64,000 nucleotides of DNA from Fibrobacter sp. (GCF_017545445.1 NZ_JAFWOM010000118.1:20305-84304); one strand, 5' to 3'; counted from the first letter of the stretch, positions 34,263 through 44,092 are shown. The notes: a model not told the origin generated them from the sequence alone. Numbers and translations are program-made.

Positions 34263-35528
34263 CTATGGGGCAAAGCAAGGCGGGACTTTGAGGGTTACGA
34301 CTTGACTTAAAGAAAGGTCTTCTTTGACGTACATGGCATGATATCTGTCAAACAGTACAACAGATTTTGCAGGTTTTACCGGCTTTTTAGGGAACTGAGG
34401 ATCACTTTTTGTCACCCCTTTTACGCATCGCAAATAATTAATTCCACCCGTAGCCAAGTCTTTCGTAAAATGAATCTTATCGCAATGTTCTTTGATGACG
34501 TCAGAATAGCCGACAATCTCAATGGAATCTTTTTCACTTTCCTCGCCATTACATTCTTGGAAATATTCTCTAGAAAACGAAAGATGGACCTTTTCTGACT
34601 TGACAATTTCTTGTGCTGCGATCTTGCCAAAAATACGCCGAGAACGCAATTCAGGAGGAAGGTATTCGGTAAATATAGGATGCGTTTGACGAACAACAAG
34701 CTGCGTTCGCACTTCTGGCGGCATCCATGCATAATATAGAATGGATTTGACTTCTTCCAAGAAATCTTTATACTCAGGATGATCAGTATCCATTGAAACA
34801 TTCGTAACACGGCCACTATCGCCAAATGTAATCGTAGCATCAACAGAAAGATTAAAGCCCTCTTTATAATATCGTTTGAAAGTTCTGTCAAGAAGCCAAC
34901 GACAAGGCCTTTTCACACTATTAACAAGTCCCGTTTCAAATTCGCGTGGTGGCATCGTATCACTAAGAAATTTTCCTTCTTTTAATTCAAATGTATCAAC
35001 ATATATATTCACTTTCAATGCTGGTAGATTCGGACGTGTTTTGAATTCCGCAGTTTTACCCTCTGTAGAAATTTTTCGTTCCTTGAAAAACGCATAAATA
35101 GGATCCATTTTTTTCATTCTGCCGTAGCCTTGCAACGAATATACAATTCCTTCAAATAAAGTATCCCAAGAAGAACGATTTTCATAGAAGAACAAATAAT
35201 CAATCAGCGTTCCTTTTTGGAATAAGCTAACAGACAAATTCACTTTATCTAAGAAATCATCTTTAAGAATTCTTTCAAATTCAACAGTTTCTTCATCAAG
35301 CACCGCGGCCTTGGCAAATTTTTTGATTTCCTTCAAGCTATTCGTTGTGTAGGCCAAGCCCTGTGCATTATATACGACCATAGAATCTGCAAGCGCTAAA
35401 GATTCTTGCATAGGTCGCGGTTTTCCAAGAATAAAATCTACAGAAACATTATCACGTTCCTGTTCGCAAGAGAGCAAAACGCATGCGGCGAGGAGGAGGA
35501 GAAGGAATTTAGAAACGGAAATCTTCAT
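34263..35528 (-). CDS. Truncated DUF4419-array lipoprotein (signal peptide plus C-terminal domain only)
   Basis: The last gene of the tandem array, 421 residues. The lipoprotein signal MKISVSKFLLLLLAACVLLSC is near-identical to that of the gene before it. After only about ten more residues it jumps to GKPRPMQESLALADSM, the equivalent of residue ~410 in the full-length relatives (GKPLRLQESLAISDS). So the whole DUF4419 region of about 390 residues is absent and only the array-specific C-terminal domain remains, ending LSLSQVVTLKVPPCF as in its siblings. It is closest to its immediate neighbour in this domain. Its start overlaps the upstream gene's stop by 20 bases. Function unknown; an N-terminal alternative at 35546 exists. 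Confidence 0.75.
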   Translation of the reverse strand: MKISVSKFLLLLLAACVLLSCEQERDNVSVDFILGKPRPMQESLALADSMVVYNAQGLAYTTNSLKEIKKFAKAAVLDEETVEFERILKDDFLDKVNLSVSLFQKGTLIDYLFFYENRSSWDTLFEGIVYSLQGYGRMKKMDPIYAFFKERKISTEGKTAEFKTRPNLPALKVNIYVDTFELKEGKFLSDTMPPREFETGLVNSVKRPCRWLLDRTFKRYYKEGFNLSVDATITFGDSGRVTNVSMDTDHPEYKDFLEEVKSILYYAWMPPEVRTQLVVRQTHPIFTEYLPPELRSRRIFGKIAAQEIVKSEKVHLSFSREYFQECNGEESEKDSIEIVGYSDVIKEHCDKIHFTKDLATGGINYLRCVKGVTKSDPQFPKKPVKPAKSVVLFDRYHAMYVKEDLSLSQVVTLKVPPCFAP

Positions 35529-37884
35529 TGTAATTTTCTTCTTCATTGATTTTTTCTTCTACAAAGCACGGCGGAATTTTGAGAGTCACGACATCCGAAA
35601 TCGAGATACGGCCATCATGCACTTCGTCAGATCGAACGAAAATATCATTTCTGAAAACAGGAATGATTTCATTTCGCCCAAGTTCATTAAGAATGATTTC
35701 GATTTCATTTTGCTCAAGTTTCTTGTTGAACTCATTACATTCATAATGATTTACACTTCCTGTAACAAGGTCTTTCGTAAAGATTATTTCACTGCAAAGA
35801 GACTTTTTTGCATCTAGATCGACCACAATTTCAACCGTATCTTTCGCGGGTTGCCCATTCTGCTTACAGACCATACGGTACTTTCTCGAAAAAGATAAAT
35901 GCAACTTCGCTGACTTTATAATAAAATCATTGACTTCATCATCTATTTTTGGAGCATCCCAGGCATAATAAAGAGCATCTTTAACATCTTCTAAAAACGC
36001 TTTGTACTTAGGGTGTTCTGTATTCATAATAACATTTGCAACTTGCCCATCTTCGCCATACTCAAGTTTAGCGTCAACAGATAATTTAAAATCATTTTTA
36101 TAATGTTTATAGAAAGCCTTTTTTAATCGCCAAGCGAAAAACTCTTTAAAATTTTCCTTTTTATAATTGTAGAAAAAAACGTCTTCAAAATCTTTGCCTT
36201 CTTTAGGTTCAAGAGAATCAACAAAAACATCTACGTCTAATTCTGGGATACTTTTATCATTTGTAAATCCATTAAACTCACCATCAAAAGAAATATGGCG
36301 TTCCTTGAAAAAAGCCTCTAATGAAAGAGGATCGTTAAGAGTCCCAATCTCTTGCGTAAGAACAACATATTTTTTCCAGATCTGTTTATAAAGGCTTAAA
36401 TGTTCTATAACTTTTCCACCTTTATATAAGTTAACTACACAGAACGGTTCAACATTAGAAATTTTTTCATCAATTTCATAAGGATAAGATTCATGATGAT
36501 ATTCATCGGTTTCATTTTTGAGCGATGATGCTGCGGCAAAGTTTTCAATTTCCTTCGGATCACTTGTTGCATAAGCAATACCCTGTGCATTATAGATTTC
36601 AATCGAATCCGAAATGGCCAAAGATTCCTGCAAGCGGAGAGGCTTTCCTGGAATATACTTAAGCTTATTTGCAATAGAATCCATATCGCACCAGCCGCAA
36701 TAAGACATGAGCGCATATCCGCGAGATGCTTTCAGCATATTTCTAGTCGTATCGGCCTGAAATCCGACAAAGCCCGTATAAATTTTCAGAGGAATTTTCT
36801 TGCCGTCATAAATCCAATTGACGTCAACGTCCGTCAATCCCTTCGGAATATCATTTACATCACCAATTGCAACATTCCAATTCTTTCGACGTTCTGGTTT
36901 ATCACGGCCTATATAAGGATAAAATTTGGTTATCCATCCATCAACCGGATGCTTCCCACATTCACTTCCAGGATCTTTAAAGATGCTTCTCCAATGATTT
37001 AAATCGATTTTTCCATCAAAAATATTGACAAATTCATCAAGAATGGGATTTAACTCTTTCGCCCACCATTCCAAATCCAATCGTGACGCAAGCTTGTTAA
37101 AAGAATCCTTAAGCAAGCTCCAGTCCAATTTCGTTCCGTTCACCTTGATTTTGGGGATTCCACAAGCTGCAATCAATGTATAAGTATAATATTCTGAGGC
37201 GACCGCCATCACCATGGAACGAGATATGTTGTAATCAATCGGGCTTGTCGTCGAGAATTTAACATTCAACGGTTCTCCAGTTTCTACAGGCATTTTCTCT
37301 TGCAGAGAATCGAATAAATCCGCGAGAACACTATGCCATTTTTCATACGTTGTATTCCACGAAAGCGAATCATTCCGAATTTCGATGGTTGTATTAGCCC
37401 CCTGAGACACAAAGCGGTCTTTCAGTGAATCACGATTGTTTTTCACATGGAGCCGAATGCCGTCCAAAATTGTAAGCCATATATCGTCTGGATTTATTTC
37501 TATGGAATTATGACAAGCATACGCGTGCTCCACCAGATTTATAAAGGACATTCTCGGAGAAGACGATTCTCTAATAAAAGGACTTATGGAATCAGAATAC
37601 GCATAAAATATCTTTTTCGCATTCGTTCCTTCTTGCGATTTGCCTTTAAAATATTCCGTAAAGCCACCTTGATTTACAGGAATCAATTCGCCATTGATGG
37701 CACTGTCGTGAACGGCTGTATCTACAACCATCACGTACGCACTCGTATCACGGACAAAGCCGTAAATCTTGTGCGAAGAATCCGGTGAAACGTCAATGGG
37801 ATTATTCACTTGCTTGCGCTCGCAAGAGAGCAGAACGCATGCGGCAAGGAGGAAGAAAAGGTATTTAGAAACGGAAATCTTCAT
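35509..37884 (-). CDS. DUF4419 domain lipoprotein, third of tandem array
   Basis: A 791-residue lipoprotein: MKISVSKYLFFLLAACVLLSC signal. Residues ~75-370 match DUF4419: FINLVEHAYACHNSIEINPD followed by DIWLTILDG, then CGIPKIKVNGTKLDW, LEWWAKELNPILDEFVN and GWITKFYPY. The C-terminal ~390 residues are an array-specific domain (LRLQESLAISDS, LHLSFSRKYRMVC, FTKDLVTGSVNHYEC). The N-terminus (CERKQVNNPIDVSPDSSHK) is almost the same as in the first array gene, whereas the C-terminal domain is closest to the truncated fourth. The tail NEDFRF-stop overlaps the next start by 20 bases. DUF4419 has no known function. A start 12 bases further upstream (37896) cannot be excluded. Confidence 0.8.
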   Translation of the reverse strand: MKISVSKYLFFLLAACVLLSCERKQVNNPIDVSPDSSHKIYGFVRDTSAYVMVVDTAVHDSAINGELIPVNQGGFTEYFKGKSQEGTNAKKIFYAYSDSISPFIRESSSPRMSFINLVEHAYACHNSIEINPDDIWLTILDGIRLHVKNNRDSLKDRFVSQGANTTIEIRNDSLSWNTTYEKWHSVLADLFDSLQEKMPVETGEPLNVKFSTTSPIDYNISRSMVMAVASEYYTYTLIAACGIPKIKVNGTKLDWSLLKDSFNKLASRLDLEWWAKELNPILDEFVNIFDGKIDLNHWRSIFKDPGSECGKHPVDGWITKFYPYIGRDKPERRKNWNVAIGDVNDIPKGLTDVDVNWIYDGKKIPLKIYTGFVGFQADTTRNMLKASRGYALMSYCGWCDMDSIANKLKYIPGKPLRLQESLAISDSIEIYNAQGIAYATSDPKEIENFAAASSLKNETDEYHHESYPYEIDEKISNVEPFCVVNLYKGGKVIEHLSLYKQIWKKYVVLTQEIGTLNDPLSLEAFFKERHISFDGEFNGFTNDKSIPELDVDVFVDSLEPKEGKDFEDVFFYNYKKENFKEFFAWRLKKAFYKHYKNDFKLSVDAKLEYGEDGQVANVIMNTEHPKYKAFLEDVKDALYYAWDAPKIDDEVNDFIIKSAKLHLSFSRKYRMVCKQNGQPAKDTVEIVVDLDAKKSLCSEIIFTKDLVTGSVNHYECNEFNKKLEQNEIEIILNELGRNEIIPVFRNDIFVRSDEVHDGRISISDVVTLKIPPCFVEEKINEEENYNEDFRF

Positions 37885-40294
37885 TGTATTTTTCATCCTC
37901 TTCTTTATTGAGTTTTTCTTCGACAAAGCAAGGTGGAATTTTGAGTTTTACGACTTGCGAAATCGTGAGGCCGCCATCATACACAGCGTCATGTTTGTTA
38001 AAGCGGACATTCGTATATCTTGGTTCAATTTCTTCAGGACGTTCCCCGAACTTCACTTTTTTATTGTATTCTACACATTTATAACGGACAACGCCGCCAG
38101 TCGCAAGGTCTTTCGAGAACGTAATCTCGTTACAAAGATCTTTCTTTGCATCCGGTGCTCCGAAGATATCGACAGAATCTTTCGCATCTCGCCCATTCTC
38201 CTTGCAAACCATGCGATAATCTCTTGTAAAAGCGAGATGCATCTTCACGAAATCGACAACTTCCTGAGCTATTTCATCATTACCAATATCCGTATGAACA
38301 TTCAGCGGCATATAGCCGTAATACAAAATATCTTTCAATTCCATTTTGAATTTTCTGTTGGTGTCTGGATACAAGGACAAAGAAAGATAATCATCTACAC
38401 GGCCATTTTCTTTATAGCCCATCGCCGTAACTGCGGATAAATTAAAATCTTCTTTATAATAGCGATACAACAATCTCTTAAGTCGCCACCCTATAGAATT
38501 ATTCATCGCCCGGGTTATCCCGGTCTTAAAAGACCCCATTCCTAGACCATCTCGAAGAGATTTTCCTTCTTTAAGGACAACCGTATCCACAAAAATTTCT
38601 ACATTCAATTTCGGAAGAAAATTTTCAATTACAAATTCATTGACAGACCCGTTTATAGGAATATTGCGTTCCTTGAAAAATTTCTTGATTGCAGCGGGCT
38701 TTTTCCATCGTCCAACGCCCTGCAACGAGAGCATTGTTCCATCGTAATCCGAAGTTAAAAAATCGAGCACACGTTCCGTGAATGTTTCCATTCGAGGTTT
38801 CGCATAATAAAGCAAATGATCCACCAGTTTGCCTTTTCGGTACAAATTGATTGACAGGTTAGGTTTACCAACCCCGACCATTTCTCTACGCCACGATTCC
38901 GCTTCAGGATATTCTTCATCAAAGGCAGACACATCCGCAAATTTTTCTATTTCGTCTGCATTATTGGTCGCATAGACCAAGCCGTTTTTCCCATAAACAT
39001 TCATGGAATCGGAAAAGGCCAAAGATTCTACCAAGTGATACGCTTTTCCAGGAATATACGTTGTATTCCGAGCAACATTTTTTAACTTTTGCATACCATA
39101 AGAGACAAGAGCGTAACCTCTAGATGCTTTCAACATATTATTCGTGGCATCTACCTGCATACCGATAAAACCGGTGTAGAGTTTCAGCGGAATCACCTCT
39201 TCTATGAATTTCCATTGTATATCTATAAAAGTAATTCCTCTGGGAACTTGTTCAAAATCCAGTTTTTCATTCCAATCTGTGCGTTTGATAAATTTTTCAG
39301 TTTCTGAACTTGGCACTTTTGTATAGGGAAGAAATCTTGAAATCCAGCCATTAAAATAATCGTTACCGCACATTTCTGGACTGTAATACTTGTAAATATT
39401 TTTCCAGTGTTTTAAATTTATTTTGCCATCAAAAATATTGATAAACTCGTCAAGAATAGGATTAAGACCTATAGCCCACCATTTCATATCCAACTGTGAA
39501 GCCAGTCTGTTAAAGGAATCTTTGAGTAAAATCCAGTCCTCTTTTGTACCATTCACTTTGATTTTCGGAATTCCGCAAAGCGAATAAACTTCATACGAAT
39601 AATATTCCGAAGCTACAGCCATGGTCATCGTGCGAGAAACATTTTGATCCACGGGGCTTGTCGTCGAGAACTTGATTCTCAAGGGTTCGCCTGTTTCTGG
39701 AGGCAACTTCGCCTGCAAAGAATCAAACAATTCCGAGAGCGTCCAGAACCATTCCTTGTGCGTAGATTCTAGAGTCAACGAATTATCCATAACGGAAACA
39801 ACAGTATCAGCACCCGGTGCAACAAACCGGTCCTTGAGGGCTTCGCGATTGCTCTTGACGTGTAGCCGGACGCCGTCCAAAATCAAAAGCCAGATATCGT
39901 CTGGATTAATTTCCATAGCATAATGCTTGGCGTATGCAAGTGCAACAAAATCAATGAATGTAGGCCTTTCGGAAGAACCTTTAACAAACGGACTCACGGA
40001 ATCGGAATACGCATAGAAAATTTTTTGTCCGTTCGTCCCCTCATCCTCAGCTTGTTTTGCAAAATATTCTACGAAGCCGCCTCTTTTTACATGAACGATT
40101 TTTTCATTGAACGCACTATCGTGAACAGTCGTATCGACAACCAGCGCATAAGCACTTGTATCGCGAGCAAAGCCTTCAAAACTCTCGGTCGGTTTCGAAG
40201 AAATTTCAATCACCGGCTCATCACGTTTCTGTTCGCAAGAAGAGAGAACACATGCGGCAAGGAAGAGGAAAAGGAATTTGTAAAGGCTATGCAT
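37865..40294 (-). CDS. DUF4419 domain lipoprotein, second of tandem array
   Basis: An 809-residue lipoprotein: MHSLYKFLFLFLAACVLSSC signal. DUF4419 region at ~75-400: FIDFVALAYAKHYAMEINPD then DIWLLILDGVRLHVKSN, CGIPKIKVNGTKEDW, MKWWAIGLNPILDEFIN and GWISRFLPY. The C-terminal domain resembles that of the first gene (AVTAMGYKENGRVDD, NDEIAQEVVDFVKMHLAF, FSKDLATGGVVRYKC). Its end (KYNEDFRF-stop) overlaps the next start by 20 bases; the same overlap occurs at the next junction. Only six bases separate it from the first gene. All four are on one strand and surely one operon. Confidence 0.8.
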   Translation of the reverse strand: MHSLYKFLFLFLAACVLSSCEQKRDEPVIEISSKPTESFEGFARDTSAYALVVDTTVHDSAFNEKIVHVKRGGFVEYFAKQAEDEGTNGQKIFYAYSDSVSPFVKGSSERPTFIDFVALAYAKHYAMEINPDDIWLLILDGVRLHVKSNREALKDRFVAPGADTVVSVMDNSLTLESTHKEWFWTLSELFDSLQAKLPPETGEPLRIKFSTTSPVDQNVSRTMTMAVASEYYSYEVYSLCGIPKIKVNGTKEDWILLKDSFNRLASQLDMKWWAIGLNPILDEFINIFDGKINLKHWKNIYKYYSPEMCGNDYFNGWISRFLPYTKVPSSETEKFIKRTDWNEKLDFEQVPRGITFIDIQWKFIEEVIPLKLYTGFIGMQVDATNNMLKASRGYALVSYGMQKLKNVARNTTYIPGKAYHLVESLAFSDSMNVYGKNGLVYATNNADEIEKFADVSAFDEEYPEAESWRREMVGVGKPNLSINLYRKGKLVDHLLYYAKPRMETFTERVLDFLTSDYDGTMLSLQGVGRWKKPAAIKKFFKERNIPINGSVNEFVIENFLPKLNVEIFVDTVVLKEGKSLRDGLGMGSFKTGITRAMNNSIGWRLKRLLYRYYKEDFNLSAVTAMGYKENGRVDDYLSLSLYPDTNRKFKMELKDILYYGYMPLNVHTDIGNDEIAQEVVDFVKMHLAFTRDYRMVCKENGRDAKDSVDIFGAPDAKKDLCNEITFSKDLATGGVVRYKCVEYNKKVKFGERPEEIEPRYTNVRFNKHDAVYDGGLTISQVVKLKIPPCFVEEKLNKEEDEKYNEDFRF

Positions 40295-40300
40295 AATCTA

Positions 40301-42718
40301 TCATTCTTCCACGAAACAAGCTGGAATTTTAAGCTTTACGACTTGCGATATCGGGAGGTTATAACGAGTATCATATACGTCGTTACGCTTGTTAAAATAC
40401 GCATTTGTATAAGTGGAACGAATTCTTTCACGAGGTTCCCCATACAAAGCGTTGAACCTAGCCATAAGAGAGTCTGCAAGTGTAGAATCTTTAGAGTTCA
40501 ACATCTTTTCTCGTTTCTTAGGCACTATTATTTTATTGTGTTCTATACATTCATAGCGGACAACGCCGCCTGTTGCAAGGTCTTTAGAGAACTTAATTTC
40601 ACTGCAAAGGCTCTTTTTTGTAGCCGGTGCTCCAATGATATCGACAGAATCTTTGGCATCTTGCCCATTCTGCTTGCAAACCATATGGTATTCCCTTGTA
40701 AAAGCAAGATGAATTTTAACGAAATCAACAATTTCTTGTGCGATTTCATCATTGCCAACATCCGTATGAACTTCTGGAGGCATATAACCGTAATGTAACA
40801 CCTCCCTCAATTCCTCTTTGAATTCTTTATTGGAATCAGGCTCCAAGGATAAGGATACATGCTCATCTACACGGCCTTTTTCTTTATAGCCCATCGCTGC
40901 TACTGCGGATAAATTAAAATCATCATTATAATAGCGATACAACAATCTCTTGAGGCGCCAGCCCATTGAGTTTTTAAAGGCTTGGATTATCCCTGTTTTA
41001 AATTCACCCATTTCAAGATTTTCTCTAAGAGATTTTCCCTCTTTTAAGACAACCGTATCCACAAGAATATCGATATTCAATTTCGGGAGGGTTTTCTCAT
41101 TTTCAAATTCCTTAACCACGCCATCAATAGCGACATTTCGTTCCTTAAAGAAGGATTCAATACGTTCCTTGTCATTTATTGCAACCACGCCCTGAAGGGT
41201 AAGAATCCCGCCAGCACTCTCTTCAGGCACAACGAAATATTGCAAGTGATCTAAGAGTTTTCCATCTTTGAACAGGTTGACCGACAAAATCGATTTATAC
41301 TTTTTTTCTATTCTAGAGCGTATAGATGGTTCCATATATTCGTCTTTGTAGTTCGAAGCCTTTATAAAATTCTCAATTTCTTTGCGGTCGTGTGTCGCAA
41401 AAGAGAGGCCGTTTTTGTCATAGATATTCATTGAATCCGAGATGGCTAACATCTCTAGCATACGATGCGGTTTCCCAGGAATATAAGTCAATGTATCCGC
41501 AACATTCTTTATATCGCACCAGCCACATTGCGAACGCAAAGCGTACCCTCTTGCCGCTTTCAACATTTTCGAAGTCGCATCCACCTGAACTCCGATAAAT
41601 CCTGTATAAAGTTTCAAAGGAATTTCTTGACCCAAATAGTTCCATTTAACATCAACAGACGTAAGAGCATTCGGCAGGGTTTCGAAATCGACATCATGTT
41701 CCCAATCTGTACGTTTTACAAACTCCATTTTATCAGAATATCCCATCAAGTACGGATAGAACTTGGAGAACCAGCCATTGAATTTAGGATTTCCACATCC
41801 TTTGGGGTTGTATAGCTTATATATATTTTTCCAAAAAGCGATAGAACTATTTCCATCGAAAGCTTTAACAAATTCATCAAGAATCGGATTTAACTGTTGT
41901 GACCACCATTCCATATCAAGGCGAGTTGCAAGCTTATTAAAAGAATCCTTCAACAAGCTCCAATCCTCTTTTGTGCCATTAATCCTTATTTGGGGAATAC
42001 CGCATAAAGTATAGGTAAAATATGTATAATATTCAGACGCTATGGCCATAACCATGGAACGTGAAATATTGTAATCGACCGGGCTTGTGGTCGAAAATTT
42101 CGTCCGCAACGGAGCACCCGTTTCTGGCGGCAACTTTTCTTGAAGATTATCGAAAAAATCTGCAATGACGCCAAACCATTCTTCGTGCGTAGATTCCATA
42201 GTCAGGTGATTCGCAAAGACCTTAATGTCCGTATCGACATCCGGGCCAACAAAACGGTCTTTCAAAGAATCACTATTGCTCTTTACATGTAATCGAAATC
42301 CATCTAAAATCAACAGCCAAATATCGTCTGGACTTATTTCCATGGCATAGTGTCTAGCATAAGCCAAAGCGACCAAATCTATAAAAGCCGATTTTTGGGA
42401 ACGCCCCTTTACAAACGGACTTATAGAATCCGAATAGGCATAGAAGATTTTGGTTTCAGGGGAACCCTTTTGGTGAGAACTTGAAAAATACTCCGCAAAG
42501 CCCCCTTTCTCTACAGGGACAGTTTCTTCGCGGAAAGCGCTATCGTGAACGGACGTATCGACGACCATCGCGTAAGCACTCGTATCACGGACAAAGCCGT
42601 AAATCTTGTGTGAAGAATCCGGCGAAACATCAATAGGCTTATTCACTTGCTTGCGTTCGCAAGAGAGCAGAACGCTTGTAGCAAGGAGGAGGTAAAAGAA
42701 TTTGTAAAAGCTATGCAT
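40301..42718 (-). CDS. DUF4419 domain lipoprotein, first of tandem array
   Basis: An 805-residue lipoprotein: MHSFYKFFYLLLATSVLLSC signal. DUF4419 region ~75-400: FIDLVALAYARHYAMEISPD then DIWLLILDGFRLHVKSN, CGIPQIRINGTKEDW, LNPILDEFVKAFDG and GWFSKFYPY. C-terminal domain: AVAAMGYKEKGRVDE, NDEIAQEIVDFVKIHLAF, FSKDLATGGVVRYEC, with an extra stretch before the end (KKREKMLNSKDSTLADSL). N-terminus nearly identical to the third gene, C-terminal domain to the second. As promoter-proximal gene of the operon it has about 115 bases of AT-rich leader up to the M41-like gene's stop. Lipid-anchored, probably surface or periplasmic; function unknown. Confidence 0.8.
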   Translation of the reverse strand: MHSFYKFFYLLLATSVLLSCERKQVNKPIDVSPDSSHKIYGFVRDTSAYAMVVDTSVHDSAFREETVPVEKGGFAEYFSSSHQKGSPETKIFYAYSDSISPFVKGRSQKSAFIDLVALAYARHYAMEISPDDIWLLILDGFRLHVKSNSDSLKDRFVGPDVDTDIKVFANHLTMESTHEEWFGVIADFFDNLQEKLPPETGAPLRTKFSTTSPVDYNISRSMVMAIASEYYTYFTYTLCGIPQIRINGTKEDWSLLKDSFNKLATRLDMEWWSQQLNPILDEFVKAFDGNSSIAFWKNIYKLYNPKGCGNPKFNGWFSKFYPYLMGYSDKMEFVKRTDWEHDVDFETLPNALTSVDVKWNYLGQEIPLKLYTGFIGVQVDATSKMLKAARGYALRSQCGWCDIKNVADTLTYIPGKPHRMLEMLAISDSMNIYDKNGLSFATHDRKEIENFIKASNYKDEYMEPSIRSRIEKKYKSILSVNLFKDGKLLDHLQYFVVPEESAGGILTLQGVVAINDKERIESFFKERNVAIDGVVKEFENEKTLPKLNIDILVDTVVLKEGKSLRENLEMGEFKTGIIQAFKNSMGWRLKRLLYRYYNDDFNLSAVAAMGYKEKGRVDEHVSLSLEPDSNKEFKEELREVLHYGYMPPEVHTDVGNDEIAQEIVDFVKIHLAFTREYHMVCKQNGQDAKDSVDIIGAPATKKSLCSEIKFSKDLATGGVVRYECIEHNKIIVPKKREKMLNSKDSTLADSLMARFNALYGEPRERIRSTYTNAYFNKRNDVYDTRYNLPISQVVKLKIPACFVEE

Positions 42719-42784
42719 ACTAACAATATAAAAACATAGCTTTGCAGAAATTTTATAATAAAAAGTAAAATAATGTATATACGA

Positions 42785-42833
42785 GAAATTATGGATCCTT
42801 CGCGTTGCTCAGGATGACGGGACTGCAACGGGA
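42785..42833. repeat. Dispersed repeat copy in inverted orientation
   Basis: GGATCCTTCGCGTTGCTCAGGATGAC (42791-42816, given here as two known halves GGATCCTTC and TCAGGATGAC) is the reverse complement of the GTCATCCTGA...GAAGGATCC core. It lies just past the stop of the M41-like gene. Confidence 0.7.
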
Positions 42834-43325
42834 TTACTTACCGCTCATAATGGTGGCGAGGTCGGCACCACTCAAATTCGTTTTTTCGCTTAAGGCGGCG
42901 ACGATTGCGGTGAGCGACTTTTGGCAAGCCATCATGAGGTTATAAACTTGTTCGACAACGTTTGTTTCGGCAAGTTGGTAATAATAGCAGGCCGCCTGGA
43001 AGCTCTGGTAATCCGGATCGCTCCTGTAAAGTTCCATCGGGAGTTCTTTCATGACAGTGTCGAGGTCGCAAGCGAAATTTTTGCGGATTAAAAAGTCCGA
43101 CATGTGGCCCGCAATAGCGATGTGAGCGGCACCATCGAGCGAGCTTCCAGGCATACGCGTAGCACTTGGCTTTTCCTTGGAATTGTTGATTCTGACGTAA
43201 TCAATCTGGCGCTTGAACAGGAATGCGATTAAAGCGTGGCCCGCCTCGTGGCGGCAGAGTTTTTCATATTCTTGTTCGCCGAAGAATTCAATTAAGGTTT
43301 CGCGAGTTAATGTTTGTTCTGACAT
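42834..43325 (-). CDS. Small M41/FtsH-peptidase-like protein with HEAGH motif
   Basis: A 163-residue cytosolic protein. Residues ~25-35 read CRHEAGHALIAFLF, the HEAGH zinc-binding motif of M41 (FtsH-type) peptidases, followed by DGAAHIAIAGHMSDFLI, which parallels the region after the motif in FtsH peptidase domains, and a helical C-terminus. There is no AAA domain or membrane helix. Such stand-alone M41-like proteins are seen in many genomes; activity is unproven. The 5' end overlaps the 3' end of the alpha/beta hydrolase gene by 19 bases, so the two are one operon. Confidence 0.6.
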   Translation of the reverse strand: MSEQTLTRETLIEFFGEQEYEKLCRHEAGHALIAFLFKRQIDYVRINNSKEKPSATRMPGSSLDGAAHIAIAGHMSDFLIRKNFACDLDTVMKELPMELYRSDPDYQSFQAACYYYQLAETNVVEQVYNLMMACQKSLTAIVAALSEKTNLSGADLATIMSGK

Positions 43326-43915
43326 TTTTCAATCCACCTGTCTAAAAAATCCATCTGTTCGTCAGTATGGAACCAATGTTCACCGCCTTGCATAATCGAG
43401 AGCGATGCACCCACTTTTTGAGCAAAGTCTTGCATCGTTTCGAGGTCGGTCAAATTGTCATTGGAGCCGTACAAAATATGCGTCGGGATATTCCATTTGA
43501 TGGGATTTTCTCGCACGTAGCAAAGGTATTTCCAAGAAAGCGTCTCGCCAAAGTTCGTCGCAATTTCACCTTTTTCGCGGAGTTCATCTTCGGAGACGTT
43601 CGCCCACAGCATCATATTGCAAATGAGCTTTTCCAAGTTCACCATCGGCGAAATGAAGAGCGCCTGCTTGATGCGTTTTTCGCCCAAAGCGTTCATCGAG
43701 AAGAACGCGCCAATGCTATTTGCGATAAGCACGACTTCGTTGTAGTTTGCGGCAACCGAGTCAAAATAAGCTGAGAATTCCTGTTTGGCCTCCCACGGAG
43801 TTTCTGCCTTGTAATCAAAACCGATGACATCAAAATCCGGGAAAAGGGACTTGTAATGATTGGCCTCGTCGGCGTTACCACCTTTCCCGTGAATGTAAAT
43901 AACGAGCTTTTTCAT
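43307..43915 (-). CDS. Small alpha/beta hydrolase (YqiA/UPF0227-like)
   Basis: A 202-residue cytosolic hydrolase. The N-terminal strand with oxyanion-type loop is LVIYIHGKGGNADEANHY. The nucleophile elbow is VVLIANSIGAFFSMNA (Ser, in a G-less NSIGA form). The Asp is probably in THILYGSNDNLTD and the His in MQGGEHWFHTDEQM. The short lid is helical. Esterase- or thioesterase-like activity is likely, substrate unknown. Overlaps the HEAGH gene by 19 bases. The start is followed by about 75 bases of AT-rich leader without an obvious ribosome-binding site. Confidence 0.75.
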   Translation of the reverse strand: MKKLVIYIHGKGGNADEANHYKSLFPDFDVIGFDYKAETPWEAKQEFSAYFDSVAANYNEVVLIANSIGAFFSMNALGEKRIKQALFISPMVNLEKLICNMMLWANVSEDELREKGEIATNFGETLSWKYLCYVRENPIKWNIPTHILYGSNDNLTDLETMQDFAQKVGASLSIMQGGEHWFHTDEQMDFLDRWIEKCQNKH

Positions 43916-43981
43916 TTTTTTCGCTTTTTTCGCATAGAAAATACAAAAATCTACACCAATCGGCTAGAGATAGGGACTTAC

Positions 43982-44021
43982 AAAAAATCCGCCCCTGCGG
44001 TGAAGCTGGAAGCGGATTTTT
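43982..44021 (-). terminator. Terminator of purL
   Basis: AAAAAATCCGC (43982-43992) pairs with GCGGATTTTT (44012-44021); both flanks give T tracts, so it can act in either direction. It lies about 70 bases past the purL stop, behind a repeat copy at 44033-44090. Confidence 0.65.
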
Positions 44022-44032
44022 CAAGCGTATAT

Positions 44033-44090
44033 GGCGATCCCGGCACAAGGCCGGGATGACACTCAGCAGGCCCTTCGGCAGGCTCAGGGA
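44033..44090. repeat. Dispersed repeat copy between purL and its terminator
   Basis: ATCCCGGC-ACAAG-GCCGGGAT is a perfect palindrome, followed by GACACTCAGC and CCCTTCGGCAGGCTCAGGGA, variants of the CTTCGACAGGCTCA element near 440 and 50700. Confidence 0.65.
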
Positions 44091-44092
44091 CC

